NCBI GenBank assembly: GCA_963746955.1
Contig: CAVVDR010000003.1
Coordinates: forward strand, 62,001 to 126,000
From: DASQBT01 sp963746955
GTDB lineage: Bacteria > Pseudomonadota > Gammaproteobacteria > Burkholderiales > Thiobacillaceae
Direction of reading: 5' to 3'
DNA: 64,000 nt
The position numbers and the translations under genes were made by a program. The notes beneath the pieces are model-generated. The model was not told the DNA's origin and ran no database searches. It saw only the letters and a program-made list of their open reading frames with translations. Shown here one piece after another: positions 27,532-36,041 of the stretch (the first letter of the stretch is position 1; the number at the start of each line of letters is the position of its first letter).

Positions 27532-27562
27532 TCGCCGAGATTTCGCCCTTGTGAACTTGACC

Positions 27563-27632
27563 TGTGGGGCAGATTTCCTGCCTCACAATGCAGAGCGGGG
27601 CGCGGGCCGGTGGCCCGCGCCCCGCTTGTTTG
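27563..27632 (+). terminator. Double hairpin terminator after the Hsp20 pair
   Basis: The first hairpin pairs 27563-27572 with 27578-27587 (ten bases, one G-T). The second is a perfect 15-bp stem, 27594-27608 with 27612-27626, around a GGT loop, and is followed by TGTTTGG. The very GC-rich second stem is the likely stop signal. Confidence 0.85.
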
Positions 27633-27755
27633 GCTGATGGAGCACACCTCGGCATCCATGACGCTTATGCGGCAAACGACGCGTCAACGACTTGATTTCT
27701 TTGGGAGGTTTGCCGACAGCCGGTAAAATAGGGCTTCTGCTTGCAGGGAGTCGCC

Positions 27756-28034
27756 ATGCAGTACCTGGGCTGGTTCGTCAAAGCGCTGATCTTCATTCTC
27801 CTTTTGGGCTTCGCGCTCAAAAACAGCGACGTGGTAACCGTGAACTATTACCTAGACTACGTATGGAAAGCCCCGCTGGTGCTGATACTGCTTGGTTTCT
27901 TTGCCATGGGTGCGGCAACCGGGCTGCTCGCGATGATGCCTCATCTGATCCGGCAGCGCCGCGAATTGGGCAAACTCCGCAAGGCCGCGGCAGGACAGGC
28001 CGATTCCAAAACTCTCATGAACGAAAATCCCTGA
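27756..28034 (+). CDS. lapA: LPS assembly protein A (LapA, DUF1049)
   Basis: 92-residue inner-membrane protein with two hydrophobic helices (WFVKALIFILLLGFALKNS; LVLILLGFFAMGAATGLLAM) and a basic cytoplasmic tail (IRQRRELGKLRK). It is the LapA pattern. The start is ATG 27756 after AGGGAG; an upstream TTG would add five residues. It is followed three bases later by lapB, its partner in controlling LpxC turnover and LPS level. Confidence 0.92.
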   Translation: MQYLGWFVKALIFILLLGFALKNSDVVTVNYYLDYVWKAPLVLILLGFFAMGAATGLLAMMPHLIRQRRELGKLRKAAAGQADSKTLMNENP

Positions 28035-28037
28035 GCG

Positions 28038-29198
28038 ATGGAATTCGAATACTGGTGGCTGCTGGCATTTCCCCTGTTTTTTGCGCTCGGTTGGCTAGCG
28101 GCGCGCATAGACATCAGGCAGGTGGTGACCGAATCGCGCACGGTGCCCGATTCGTATTTCCGCGGTCTCAATTTTCTGTTGAATGAACAGCCCGACAAGG
28201 CGATCGAGGCTTTCATCGAAGTCGCCAGGCTGGACCCGGAAACCATCGATCTGCATTTTGCCCTGGGCGGGCTCTTTCGCAAGCGCGGCGAGGTGGACCG
28301 TGCGATCCGCATGCACGAGAACCTGCTGGAACGTGAAACCCTGGACCAGGAAAACCGCCTCCGGGCCCTGGCGGAACTCGGTCAGGATTACCTGAAAGCC
28401 GGGCTGCTCGATCGGGCAGAGGAAGTATTCCAGCGGCTGCTGAAAACCTCGTATGAGGGCATGGCACGCCAGTCCCTGCTGGAGATCTATGTTCAGGAGA
28501 AGGAATGGCAAAAGGCCATTGAGGCCGCTAGAATCCTGGACAAAGAATCGTCCAAACCGATGAGCGCGGAAATCGCTCATTTCTATTCCGAGCTTGCCCT
28601 GCTCGATGCGGTCGCGGGGGATTCTGCGGCAGCGCACAAGCATTTGCAGCAGGCCCTGGAAATCAACCGCCATTCGGTTCGCGCCAGCATGATGCTGGGA
28701 GACCTGGAGGCGGCGGCGGGTCGGCACGAGGAAGCGATAAGATGCTGGCGCCAGGTGGAGGCGCAAAGCCCGGGCCACATGGTGTTGATCGTGGACAAGC
28801 TGCTGTCGAGTTTCCGCGCCTTGGGCAAAATCGACGATGGGCTGGCGTGGCTCAAGGGAATACTGGCGCGGCACCCTTCATTGGGCCTGTTCAATTCTCT
28901 TTATACCGCCACGCTGGAATCCCAGGGTGCGGAAGCGGCTATTCAACTCGCGCGCAATGAGCTGCGCCGCCAGGCCAGCCTGTCAGCGTTGGAACGTCTG
29001 GCCGAAGCCGAACTGATCCGCGCGCCGGAAGAGCGGCGCGAACTGTTGCAAAACGCCAAGAGTCTTCTCCAGTCGCACAATCAAATGCTGATGCGCTACC
29101 ACTGCACTGGCTGCGGCTTCAAGGCCCGCCAATTCTTCTGGCGCTGCCCGGCGTGCGGACGGTGGGACAGCTTCGATCCGGAGAGGAGCGAAGAGTGA
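28038..29198 (+). CDS. lapB: LPS assembly protein B (LapB/YciM)
   Basis: 386 residues: an N-terminal membrane anchor (WWLLAFPLFFALGWLAA), about nine TPR motifs (for example YFRGLNFLLNEQPDKAIEAF), and a C-terminal rubredoxin-type metal site (CTGCGF ... CPACGRWDSF). LapB acts with FtsH to regulate LpxC. Length and order match the family. The stop overlaps the GTG start of pyrF. Confidence 0.96.
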   Translation: MEFEYWWLLAFPLFFALGWLAARIDIRQVVTESRTVPDSYFRGLNFLLNEQPDKAIEAFIEVARLDPETIDLHFALGGLFRKRGEVDRAIRMHENLLERETLDQENRLRALAELGQDYLKAGLLDRAEEVFQRLLKTSYEGMARQSLLEIYVQEKEWQKAIEAARILDKESSKPMSAEIAHFYSELALLDAVAGDSAAAHKHLQQALEINRHSVRASMMLGDLEAAAGRHEEAIRCWRQVEAQSPGHMVLIVDKLLSSFRALGKIDDGLAWLKGILARHPSLGLFNSLYTATLESQGAEAAIQLARNELRRQASLSALERLAEAELIRAPEERRELLQNAKSLLQSHNQMLMRYHCTGCGFKARQFFWRCPACGRWDSFDPERSEE

Positions 29199-29899
29199 CA
29201 TCCGGCGCACGAATTGTCGTCGCCCTGGATTATCCTGACGGCGCTTCGGCATGGGCTGTGGCGCGGCAACTTGATCCGCGTGAATGTCGCGTCAAGGTGG
29301 GCAAGGAACTGTTCACCGCTGCCGGCCCCGATCTGGTTCGCCGCCTCGTCGCGCAGGGCTTCGATGTCTTTCTCGACCTGAAATTTCATGACATACCCCA
29401 CACCGTGGCGGCCGCCTGCAGGGCGGCGGCCGGGCTGGGCGTCTGGATGACGAATCTTCATGTCTGCGGCGGGCGCCGTATGATGGAGGCCGCGGTCCAC
29501 TCTCTCGCCGTTCTGGAGCACAAGCCGCTGTTGATCGGCGTGACGGTACTGACCAGCATGGGAGCGGACGAATTACGGGAGTGCGGGATCGAGGCAAGCC
29601 CGGCCGAACAGGTGATGTGCCTGGCGGGTCTGGCGAAATCGTGCAACCTGGACGGGGTAGTTTGCTCGGCTCAGGAGGCAAAGGCGCTACGCACGGCCAT
29701 GGGCAGGGAGCTTCTTCTGGTGACGCCGGGGATTCGTCCTGCGGACAGCGACGCGGGCGACCAGATACGCACCATGACGCCGGCCCAGGCCATCTCGGCC
29801 GGCGCTGATTACCTGGTGATCGGACGTCCCATCACCCAGGCGGCGGACCCATTGCGAGCATTGAAAAACATTCAACTGGAGATCGAAGGAGCGGCATGA
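29195..29899 (+). CDS. pyrF: Orotidine 5'-phosphate decarboxylase
   Basis: Final step of UMP synthesis. The 234 residues include IVVALDYP, the catalytic DLKFHDIPHTV (Lys-His-Asp cluster), LTSMGADEL, and VTPGIRP with the phosphate-binding YLVIGRPIT. GTG 29195 overlaps the lapB TGA and has GGAG upstream. Longer reading-frame starts lie inside lapB. It ends in an ATGA overlap with ugd. Confidence 0.97.
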   Translation: MTSGARIVVALDYPDGASAWAVARQLDPRECRVKVGKELFTAAGPDLVRRLVAQGFDVFLDLKFHDIPHTVAAACRAAAGLGVWMTNLHVCGGRRMMEAAVHSLAVLEHKPLLIGVTVLTSMGADELRECGIEASPAEQVMCLAGLAKSCNLDGVVCSAQEAKALRTAMGRELLLVTPGIRPADSDAGDQIRTMTPAQAISAGADYLVIGRPITQAADPLRALKNIQLEIEGAA

Positions 29900-31218
29900 A
29901 AGTTACTGTCATCGGCACCGGCTACGTGGGCCTGGTGAGCGGCACCTGTCTTGCGGAAATGGGCAACAGCGTCATGTGCCTGGATGTGGATCCGACCAAG
30001 ATTGCCATCCTCAAGAGCGGCGGCATTCCCATTTATGAGCCAGGGCTGGAAGACATGGTCAAGCGCAATGTGGCCGCTGGACGGCTGCACTTTACGACCA
30101 GCATCGAGGACAGCGTGGACTTCGGCACCATTCAGTTTATCGCGGTTGGCACGCCGCCGGATGAGGACGGCTCGGCGGACCTGCAGTACGTCGTGGCGGC
30201 GGCCCGCAACATTGGCATGCACATGAACGACCACAAGCTGGTGGTGGACAAGTCCACCGTGCCGGTGGGCACCGCGGACAAAGTTCGCGCGGCGCTGCAG
30301 GAGGAACTGCAAAAGCGCGGCGTGCAGGTTCCGTTCAGTGTTGCTTCCAACCCAGAGTTTCTCAAGGAAGGGGCGGCAGTGGATGATTTCATGAAGCCGG
30401 ACCGGATCGTGGTGGGAACCGACGACGAACAGGCCACCCAGTTGCTGCGTGCGCTGTATGCGCCTTTCCAGCGCAATCGGGAGCGCCTGATCGTGATGGA
30501 TATCCGCTCTGCGGAGCTGACCAAGTACGCTGCCAATGCCATGCTGGCGACGCGCATCTCCTTCATGAACGAGCTCGCAGTGCTGGCCGAAAAACTGGGC
30601 GCCGACATCGAGCAGGTACGTCAGGGCATCGGCTCCGATCCCCGCATCGGCTATCAGTTCCTGTATGCAGGCTGCGGATATGGCGGCTCCTGTTTTCCCA
30701 AGGATGTGCAGGCCTTGCGCCGCACCGCCCAGGAGAACGGCATTGCGGCTCGGGTCCTGGATGCGGTGGAAGAAGCCAACGATGCGCAAAAGAATCTGCT
30801 GCTGGAAAAAATTACCGCCCGATTTGGCAAGGATTTGTCCGGTCGTACCTTCGCCCTGTGGGGGCTGGCATTCAAGCCCAATACCGATGACATGCGTGCG
30901 GCGCCCAGCCGGGTAATCATGCAGGGTCTGTGGGAACGGGGCGCCAAAGTGATCGCCCACGACCCGGCTGCAATGGAGGAAACCCGCCGCATCTACGGAG
31001 AACGCGCCGATCTCAAGATGGTGGATGCGCCTATGGAGGCCTTGGAAAACGCGGATGCGCTGGTCGTCGTCACCGAGTGGAAAGTGTTCCGCAGTCCGGA
31101 TTTTGACGCGATCAAGGCTCAGCTCAAGCAGCCCGTCATCTTCGATGGACGCAATCTCTATGAGCCGGCGCTGGTCCGGGCGAGCGGAATTGAATACTTC
31201 CCCATAGGCCGGCCATGA
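29896..31218 (+). CDS. ugd: UDP-glucose 6-dehydrogenase
   Basis: Oxidises UDP-glucose to UDP-glucuronate, a precursor for capsule, exopolysaccharide or LPS sugars. The 440 residues have the N-terminal NAD motif VIGTGYVGLVSGTCLAEMGN, the catalytic GCGYGGSCFPKDVQAL with active-site cysteine, and the C-terminal LWGLAFKPNTDDMRAAPS. ATGA overlaps on both ends (pyrF and the following remnant) show tight coupling. Confidence 0.97.
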   Translation: MKVTVIGTGYVGLVSGTCLAEMGNSVMCLDVDPTKIAILKSGGIPIYEPGLEDMVKRNVAAGRLHFTTSIEDSVDFGTIQFIAVGTPPDEDGSADLQYVVAAARNIGMHMNDHKLVVDKSTVPVGTADKVRAALQEELQKRGVQVPFSVASNPEFLKEGAAVDDFMKPDRIVVGTDDEQATQLLRALYAPFQRNRERLIVMDIRSAELTKYAANAMLATRISFMNELAVLAEKLGADIEQVRQGIGSDPRIGYQFLYAGCGYGGSCFPKDVQALRRTAQENGIAARVLDAVEEANDAQKNLLLEKITARFGKDLSGRTFALWGLAFKPNTDDMRAAPSRVIMQGLWERGAKVIAHDPAAMEETRRIYGERADLKMVDAPMEALENADALVVVTEWKVFRSPDFDAIKAQLKQPVIFDGRNLYEPALVRASGIEYFPIGRP

Positions 31219-31355
31219 TTGCTGCGAGCGCCCTGGCAGCGGGAGCGGACTATCGGGACGCGGTGGAACTGGCCAACCGTGCGGCCGGCATCGTGGTGGG
31301 TAAACTGGGTACGGCCGTGGCCACGGTGGAAGAGCTATTCGGAGCAAACAAATGA
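31215..31355 (+). pseudogene. Remnant of heptose-7-phosphate kinase RfaE1/HldE (C-terminal 46 residues)
   Basis: The 46-residue frame reads ALAAGADYRDAVELANRAAG then IVVGKLGTAVATVEEL. This is the C-terminal end of the ribokinase-like kinase domain that makes heptose bisphosphate. The rest of the kinase is absent. The ATG overlaps the ugd stop (ATGA) and its TGA overlaps the hldD ATG, so the fragment is perfectly coupled on both sides. In related bacteria rfaE1 sits directly before hldD, so ugd probably replaced or was inserted over its 5' part. It could still be translated but cannot be an enzyme. Confidence 0.8.
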
Positions 31356-32356
31356 CTCAGTACGTGGTGGTGACCGGCGCCGCCGGATTCATTGGTGCCA
31401 ACCTGGTCAAGGCCTTGAACGAACGCGGCATCAGCGAAATTCTGGCGGTCGATAATCTCTCCAAGGCTGACAAGTTCAAGAACCTCGTCGATTGCGAAAT
31501 TGACGACTATCTGGACAAACAGGCCTTCCTGTCGCTGGTCGAGTCGGGACGCCTCGAGGGTGCGGTGCAAGCAGTATTCCATGAGGGCGCGTGTTCCGAC
31601 ACCATGGAAACCGATGGGCATTACGTGATGGAGAACAACTATCGCTACTCCTGCGCCTTGCTTCAGTTTTGCCAGGATGATGAGATTCCGCTGCTCTACG
31701 CCTCGTCTGCCAGCGTGTACGGCGGCGGTACGGTGTTCACTGAAGCACGCGAACATGAAGCTCCGCTCAATGTATATGGTTATTCCAAATTCTTGTTCGA
31801 CCAGATTGTTCGCCGCATGTGGGATGAGCGCACGGCCCAGATTGCCGGCTTTCGTTACTTCAACGTCTATGGCCCGCGCGAACAGCACAAGGGCCGCATG
31901 GCCTCGGTTGCGTTCCACTTCTTCAGCCAGTACATGAATGAGGGCAAGGTGAAGCTGTTTGAGGGCGCCGACGGTTATGGGCATGGTGAGCAGTTGCGCG
32001 ACTTCATCTCGGTGCAGGACGTGGTCAAAGTCAACCTGTGGTGTTTCGACCACCCGGAAGTCTCAGGTATCTTTAATGTGGGCACCGGACGCAGCCAAAC
32101 CTTCAATGACGTTGCGGTCGCCGCAGTCAATGCCTGCCGCGCGGCCAAAGGCGAGACGCCGCTGAGCCTGGCGGAACTGCAGTCCAAAGGCGTTATCGAG
32201 TACATCGATTTTCCCCAGGCCCTGAGGGGAAAATACCAGAGCTTTACCCAGGCGGATGTTTCGGCATTGCGCGAGGCTGGGTACGAGGCTCCCTTCCTCA
32301 GTGTGGAAGAAGGCGTGGCGAGCTATGTGGGTCACCTTGCAGGGAATAGAGTTTGA
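31352..32356 (+). CDS. hldD: ADP-L-glycero-D-manno-heptose 6-epimerase
   Basis: Makes ADP-L-glycero-D-manno-heptose for the LPS inner core. The 334-residue extended SDR has VVTGAAGFIGANLVKALNER, the diagnostic FHEGACSDTMETDGHYVM, YASSASVYG, and the catalytic tyrosine in YGYSKFLFD, then FNVYGPREQHKGRMASVAFH. Length is standard. It is coupled to the upstream kinase remnant. cysM follows after 18 bases. Confidence 0.97.
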   Translation: MTQYVVVTGAAGFIGANLVKALNERGISEILAVDNLSKADKFKNLVDCEIDDYLDKQAFLSLVESGRLEGAVQAVFHEGACSDTMETDGHYVMENNYRYSCALLQFCQDDEIPLLYASSASVYGGGTVFTEAREHEAPLNVYGYSKFLFDQIVRRMWDERTAQIAGFRYFNVYGPREQHKGRMASVAFHFFSQYMNEGKVKLFEGADGYGHGEQLRDFISVQDVVKVNLWCFDHPEVSGIFNVGTGRSQTFNDVAVAAVNACRAAKGETPLSLAELQSKGVIEYIDFPQALRGKYQSFTQADVSALREAGYEAPFLSVEEGVASYVGHLAGNRV

Positions 32357-32374
32357 ATACTTGAAGGTTTGCCC

Positions 32375-33262
32375 ATGTGGAAGCACATCGAAGACTTTGT
32401 CGGCAACACGCCCTTGGTGGCGCTCAAGCGGATGCCGGGCCAGACCAGCAACACCCTCCTGCTGAAGCTGGAAGGCAACAATCCCGCAGGGTCGGTGAAG
32501 GACAGGCCGGCATTGACCATGATCCGCCGTGCCCGGGAAAGGGGAGAAATCAAGCCCGGCGACACGCTGATCGAGGCGACCTCGGGCAATACCGGTATTG
32601 CGCTTGCCATGGCGGCGGCGATGATGGGGTACAAGATGATACTGGTGATGCCGGAGCATCTCTCAGTTGAACGGCGTCAGAGCATGGCGGCCTATGGCGC
32701 GCAGATCGTGCTGACTTCCAAGGCAGGCGGCATGGAACTGGCGCGCGATGTTGCGGACCAAATGGTTGGGAAGGGCGAGGGCATCATGCTTGACCAGTTT
32801 TCCAACCCGGATAATCCGCTTGCGCACTACGAGGGCACCGGGCCGGAAATCTGGCACGACACCGGCGGCAAACTCACCCATTTCGTTTCCAGCATGGGTA
32901 CCACCGGCACCATCATGGGTTGCTCACGCTATTTCAAGGAACTCAATCCGGCCATCCAGATCGTCGGCGTGCAGCCGAAAGAGGGTGCCCAGATTCCCGG
33001 CATCCGCAAATGGCCGCCCGAATACCTGCCCAAGATTTGCGACTTTTCCCGCGTCGATCGGATGATCTATGTGGGCCAGGCAGAGGCCGAAGAAATCACC
33101 CGGAAACTGGCGCGCGAAGAAGGGATCTTCGCCGGCATCTCCTCCGGTGGGGCGTTGCATGCCGCCCTGCAACTGAATCAGGAATTGGAAGACGCGGTCA
33201 TTGTGTCCATCGCTTGCGACCGGGGCGACCGCTATCTGTCCACCGGAGTGTTCCCGGCCTGA
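32375..33262 (+). CDS. cysM: Cysteine synthase B (O-acetylserine sulfhydrylase)
   Basis: PLP enzyme making cysteine from O-acetylserine and sulfide (or thiosulfate). The 295 residues include FVGNTPLVAL, the PLP lysine in GNNPAGSVKDRPA, EATSGNTGIALA, the GTTGTI phosphate loop and ISSGGALHAAL. Start ATG 32375 follows GAAGG. The position after hldD is common in betaproteobacteria. Confidence 0.95.
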   Translation: MWKHIEDFVGNTPLVALKRMPGQTSNTLLLKLEGNNPAGSVKDRPALTMIRRARERGEIKPGDTLIEATSGNTGIALAMAAAMMGYKMILVMPEHLSVERRQSMAAYGAQIVLTSKAGGMELARDVADQMVGKGEGIMLDQFSNPDNPLAHYEGTGPEIWHDTGGKLTHFVSSMGTTGTIMGCSRYFKELNPAIQIVGVQPKEGAQIPGIRKWPPEYLPKICDFSRVDRMIYVGQAEAEEITRKLAREEGIFAGISSGGALHAALQLNQELEDAVIVSIACDRGDRYLSTGVFPA

Positions 33263-33376
33263 ACCATTTTTGATCAAGATGTACCTGATCGCAGCGCTGA
33301 TCACGTCGCTGGATTGATTCAGCTTCGGACGGCAGCCACTTGTGGCCGTTCTTGCACAGGAAATTCCTTAACCCAC

Positions 33377-34726
33377 ATGGCCAAGCCCAAAACTCTCTAT
33401 TCCTGTACCGAATGTGGCTCCACTTCCCCCAAGTGGCAGGGGCAGTGCCCGGGTTGCGGGCAATGGAACACACTGGTGGAAACCATTGCCGAACTGTCCC
33501 AGCCTTCGCGCTATGCCTCCCTAAGCAAGACTTCCCAGGTACAGATGCTGGCCGAGGTGGAAGCGGTGGAGGATGAGCGGGTGGCAACCGGCATCGCGGA
33601 GCTTGATCGAGTGTTGGGCGGTGGCCTGGTGCGGGGCGGGGTGATACTGATCGGCGGGGATCCGGGCATAGGCAAGTCCACGCTGCTGTTGCAGGCCTTG
33701 GCCCGGCTGGCGTTCAATCAGAAGGCCTTGTATGTCAGTGGCGAAGAGTCAGCCCGGCAGATCGCATTGCGCGCCAGACGTCTGCAACTGGACGCGCCCA
33801 CCCTGCCGATGCTGGCGGAAATCCAGCTGGAAAGAATTCTCGCCACGCTGCAAACCCAGCAGCCTTTTGTAGTGGTGGTGGATTCGATCCAGACCATTTA
33901 TTCCGAGGCGCTCCAGTCAGCGCCCGGATCGGTAGCCCAGGTGCGCGAATGCGCCGCGCAACTGACCCGTTTTGCCAAGCAGAGCGGCACGGTCATTATT
34001 CTTGTCGGACACGTGACGAAGGAGGGCGCACTGGCCGGACCGCGGGTGCTCGAACATATCGTGGACACGGTATTGTATTTCGAGGGCGACACCGGTTCAT
34101 CCTTCAGACTGATCCGGGCGTTCAAGAATCGCTTTGGTGCGGCAAATGAGCTGGGCGTGTTTGCCATGACCGAAACCGGCTTGAAGGGGGTTTCCAATCC
34201 TTCCGCCATGTTCTTGTCCCGCCATGCCCAGCCGGTTCCGGGGTCTTGCGTCATGGTGACGCAGGAGGGCACGCGGCCCCTGCTGGTGGAAGTACAGGCG
34301 CTGGTGGACAGCGCACAGGGTAATCCGCGCAGGTTGTCGCTGGGGCTGGAACAGAACCGCCTGGCCATGCTGCTCGCGGTACTGCACCGCCATGCAGGGG
34401 TCGCGGCCCATGATCAGGACGTATTTGTCAATGCGGTGGGCGGGGTCCGGATTACCGAGCCGGCAGCGGACCTGGCCGTATTGGCAGCCATTGTTTCCTC
34501 TCTCAGAGGCAAGCCGCTTGCCGAGAAGCAGATCGTATTTGGCGAGGTGGGACTGGCGGGAGAAATCCGCCCGGTGCAGCGCGGGCAGGAAAGATTGAAA
34601 GAAGCGGCCAAACTGGGCTTTAGCCGGGCCATCGTCCCCGAGGGCAACCGGCCGCGGCAGAAGTTTGCGGGTATCGACGTTGTGCCGGTGAGCCGATTGA
34701 ATGAAGCACTGGAACAGCTATTTTAA
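33377..34726 (+). CDS. radA: DNA repair protein RadA
   Basis: RecA-like ATPase that helps branch migration in recombination. The 449 residues have the zinc finger CTECG ... CPGCGQWNT at the N-terminus, Walker A GGDPGIGKSTLLLQ, the RadA-specific KNRFG, and the C-terminal Lon-protease-like domain (GGVRITEPAADLAVLAAI). The start ATG 33377 matches the family. It converges with the kinase gene, whose stop is 17 bases away. Confidence 0.97.
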   Translation: MAKPKTLYSCTECGSTSPKWQGQCPGCGQWNTLVETIAELSQPSRYASLSKTSQVQMLAEVEAVEDERVATGIAELDRVLGGGLVRGGVILIGGDPGIGKSTLLLQALARLAFNQKALYVSGEESARQIALRARRLQLDAPTLPMLAEIQLERILATLQTQQPFVVVVDSIQTIYSEALQSAPGSVAQVRECAAQLTRFAKQSGTVIILVGHVTKEGALAGPRVLEHIVDTVLYFEGDTGSSFRLIRAFKNRFGAANELGVFAMTETGLKGVSNPSAMFLSRHAQPVPGSCVMVTQEGTRPLLVEVQALVDSAQGNPRRLSLGLEQNRLAMLLAVLHRHAGVAAHDQDVFVNAVGGVRITEPAADLAVLAAIVSSLRGKPLAEKQIVFGEVGLAGEIRPVQRGQERLKEAAKLGFSRAIVPEGNRPRQKFAGIDVVPVSRLNEALEQLF

Positions 34727-34742
34727 CGGGTTCAGCAGTCCG

Positions 34743-36041
34743 CTATTTGCCTTCGAGATAGTCGGCTCTTTCGTTCTCAAACTGTTCAATCTGGCGATCC
34801 AGGATCACCACATCCGGATGCAGTTCGGTGTAGGTGGAGAGCAATTCGGCCCGCTTTACCCTGAGCTCGGCCAGTTTCTTGTCAAGCTTTTCCAGATAAG
34901 GATCCGTAGGTTTGGCACGTGTCGCTTGAGCGGCGTGAGTGTGAGTCTCTTCGGAACCTGATGTGGCAAGGGAGGATTTCTTTGCCCTGCCTGCAGGTTT
35001 CTCATGCGTTGCCAAGCCGTCAGGCATAGTTGTCGGCGCGGTCGGCACGGCGGCCTGGTGCGTGACGAAGTAGTTGATAATGACCAACCCGAGAAACAGC
35101 ATCAGGAATACCAGGACTGGAATGGAAAAGGCGAACAGGGCCAGGCGCCTGAGCTTCTTTGGGCTGGTGACAGCAGGCGGTTTGACAGGACCGGGCGCGG
35201 CTATCTTCTTCAGTTCCTGAGAAAGCTCGCGGGCGCCGGCGGGCCGCAGGTTGGGCTGCTTGGCCATGCAGCGCGTCAACAACCGGTCCACGTCCGCATG
35301 GATGTCCGGCCGCAGTCGCGAGGCCGGGAGTGGAGTTTCATTCACGATGCGGTAAAGCAGCATGTGCAGGTCTGGCGCGGTGAACGGCGCCAGCCCGGTA
35401 AGCATTTCATACAGCACCACCCCGGTGGAGAACACGTCCGTTCGGCCGTCCACGGGTTTGCCCGTGATTTGTTCCGGCGCCATATAGCGGGGCGAACCCA
35501 GCAGGACGCCAGCGCGGGTTTCGCTCTGGGCCGCATTGATGTGGGCGATGCCAAAATCGGTCAGTTTGATGACGCCGCGATTCTTGAGAACGATGACATT
35601 GCCGGGTTTGACATCGCGATGCACGACGCCATGCTCATGCGCAAAGGCCAAGGCATCGGCCATCTGGATGGCTGTATCCAGTGCCAGGTCTAGAGGCAAG
35701 GGACCATGCAGGTCGAGGATGTCCTTAAGCGACTGGCCACGAAGATATTCCATCGCGATATAGGCCACATCTCCCGCTTCGCCCACATCGTAGATAGTGA
35801 CAATGTTGGGATGGGACAGCCGGCCGGCACTCTTGGCCTCACGCAGAAAACGCTCCTCAAACTGGGCGCGCTCGGCCTCAGGCAAATCCAGCGGAATGGT
35901 CTTGATGGCTACGGTGCGTTCAATCAGCGGGTCGATTGCGCGATAAACCACACCCATGGCACCGCGGCCCAGTTCTTCCACGATCCTGAAACGACCGATC
36001 ATGGACGGCAGCGTCATTGAATCGCTAAGCACGACACTCAA
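34743..36041 (-). CDS. Transmembrane Ser/Thr protein kinase with Wzz-like periplasmic tail
   Basis: 432 residues counting from TTG 36041, which has GAGGG seven bases upstream and overlaps the SDR gene; ATG 36017 would remove eight residues. The Hanks-type kinase domain (about 16-275) is complete, with GRGAMGVVY, VAIK (Lys47), HRDVKPGN (141-148) and DFGIAH (162-167). A basic stretch and one membrane helix (about 298-325) follow. The outer part is Pro/Thr-rich, then a coiled coil whose LLSTYTELHPDVVILDRQIE resembles the GNVR segment of Wzz chain-length regulators. It probably senses envelope or polysaccharide state. It is last in the hopanoid-squalene operon. Confidence 0.88.
   Translation of the reverse strand: MSVVLSDSMTLPSMIGRFRIVEELGRGAMGVVYRAIDPLIERTVAIKTIPLDLPEAERAQFEERFLREAKSAGRLSHPNIVTIYDVGEAGDVAYIAMEYLRGQSLKDILDLHGPLPLDLALDTAIQMADALAFAHEHGVVHRDVKPGNVIVLKNRGVIKLTDFGIAHINAAQSETRAGVLLGSPRYMAPEQITGKPVDGRTDVFSTGVVLYEMLTGLAPFTAPDLHMLLYRIVNETPLPASRLRPDIHADVDRLLTRCMAKQPNLRPAGARELSQELKKIAAPGPVKPPAVTSPKKLRRLALFAFSIPVLVFLMLFLGLVIINYFVTHQAAVPTAPTTMPDGLATHEKPAGRAKKSSLATSGSEETHTHAAQATRAKPTDPYLEKLDKKLAELRVKRAELLSTYTELHPDVVILDRQIEQFENERADYLEGK

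Noticed and set aside
33263..33376. TTGATCAA before radA as a regulator site
   Set aside because: An 8-base palindrome is too short and lacks the central spacing of FNR/CRP-type sites.
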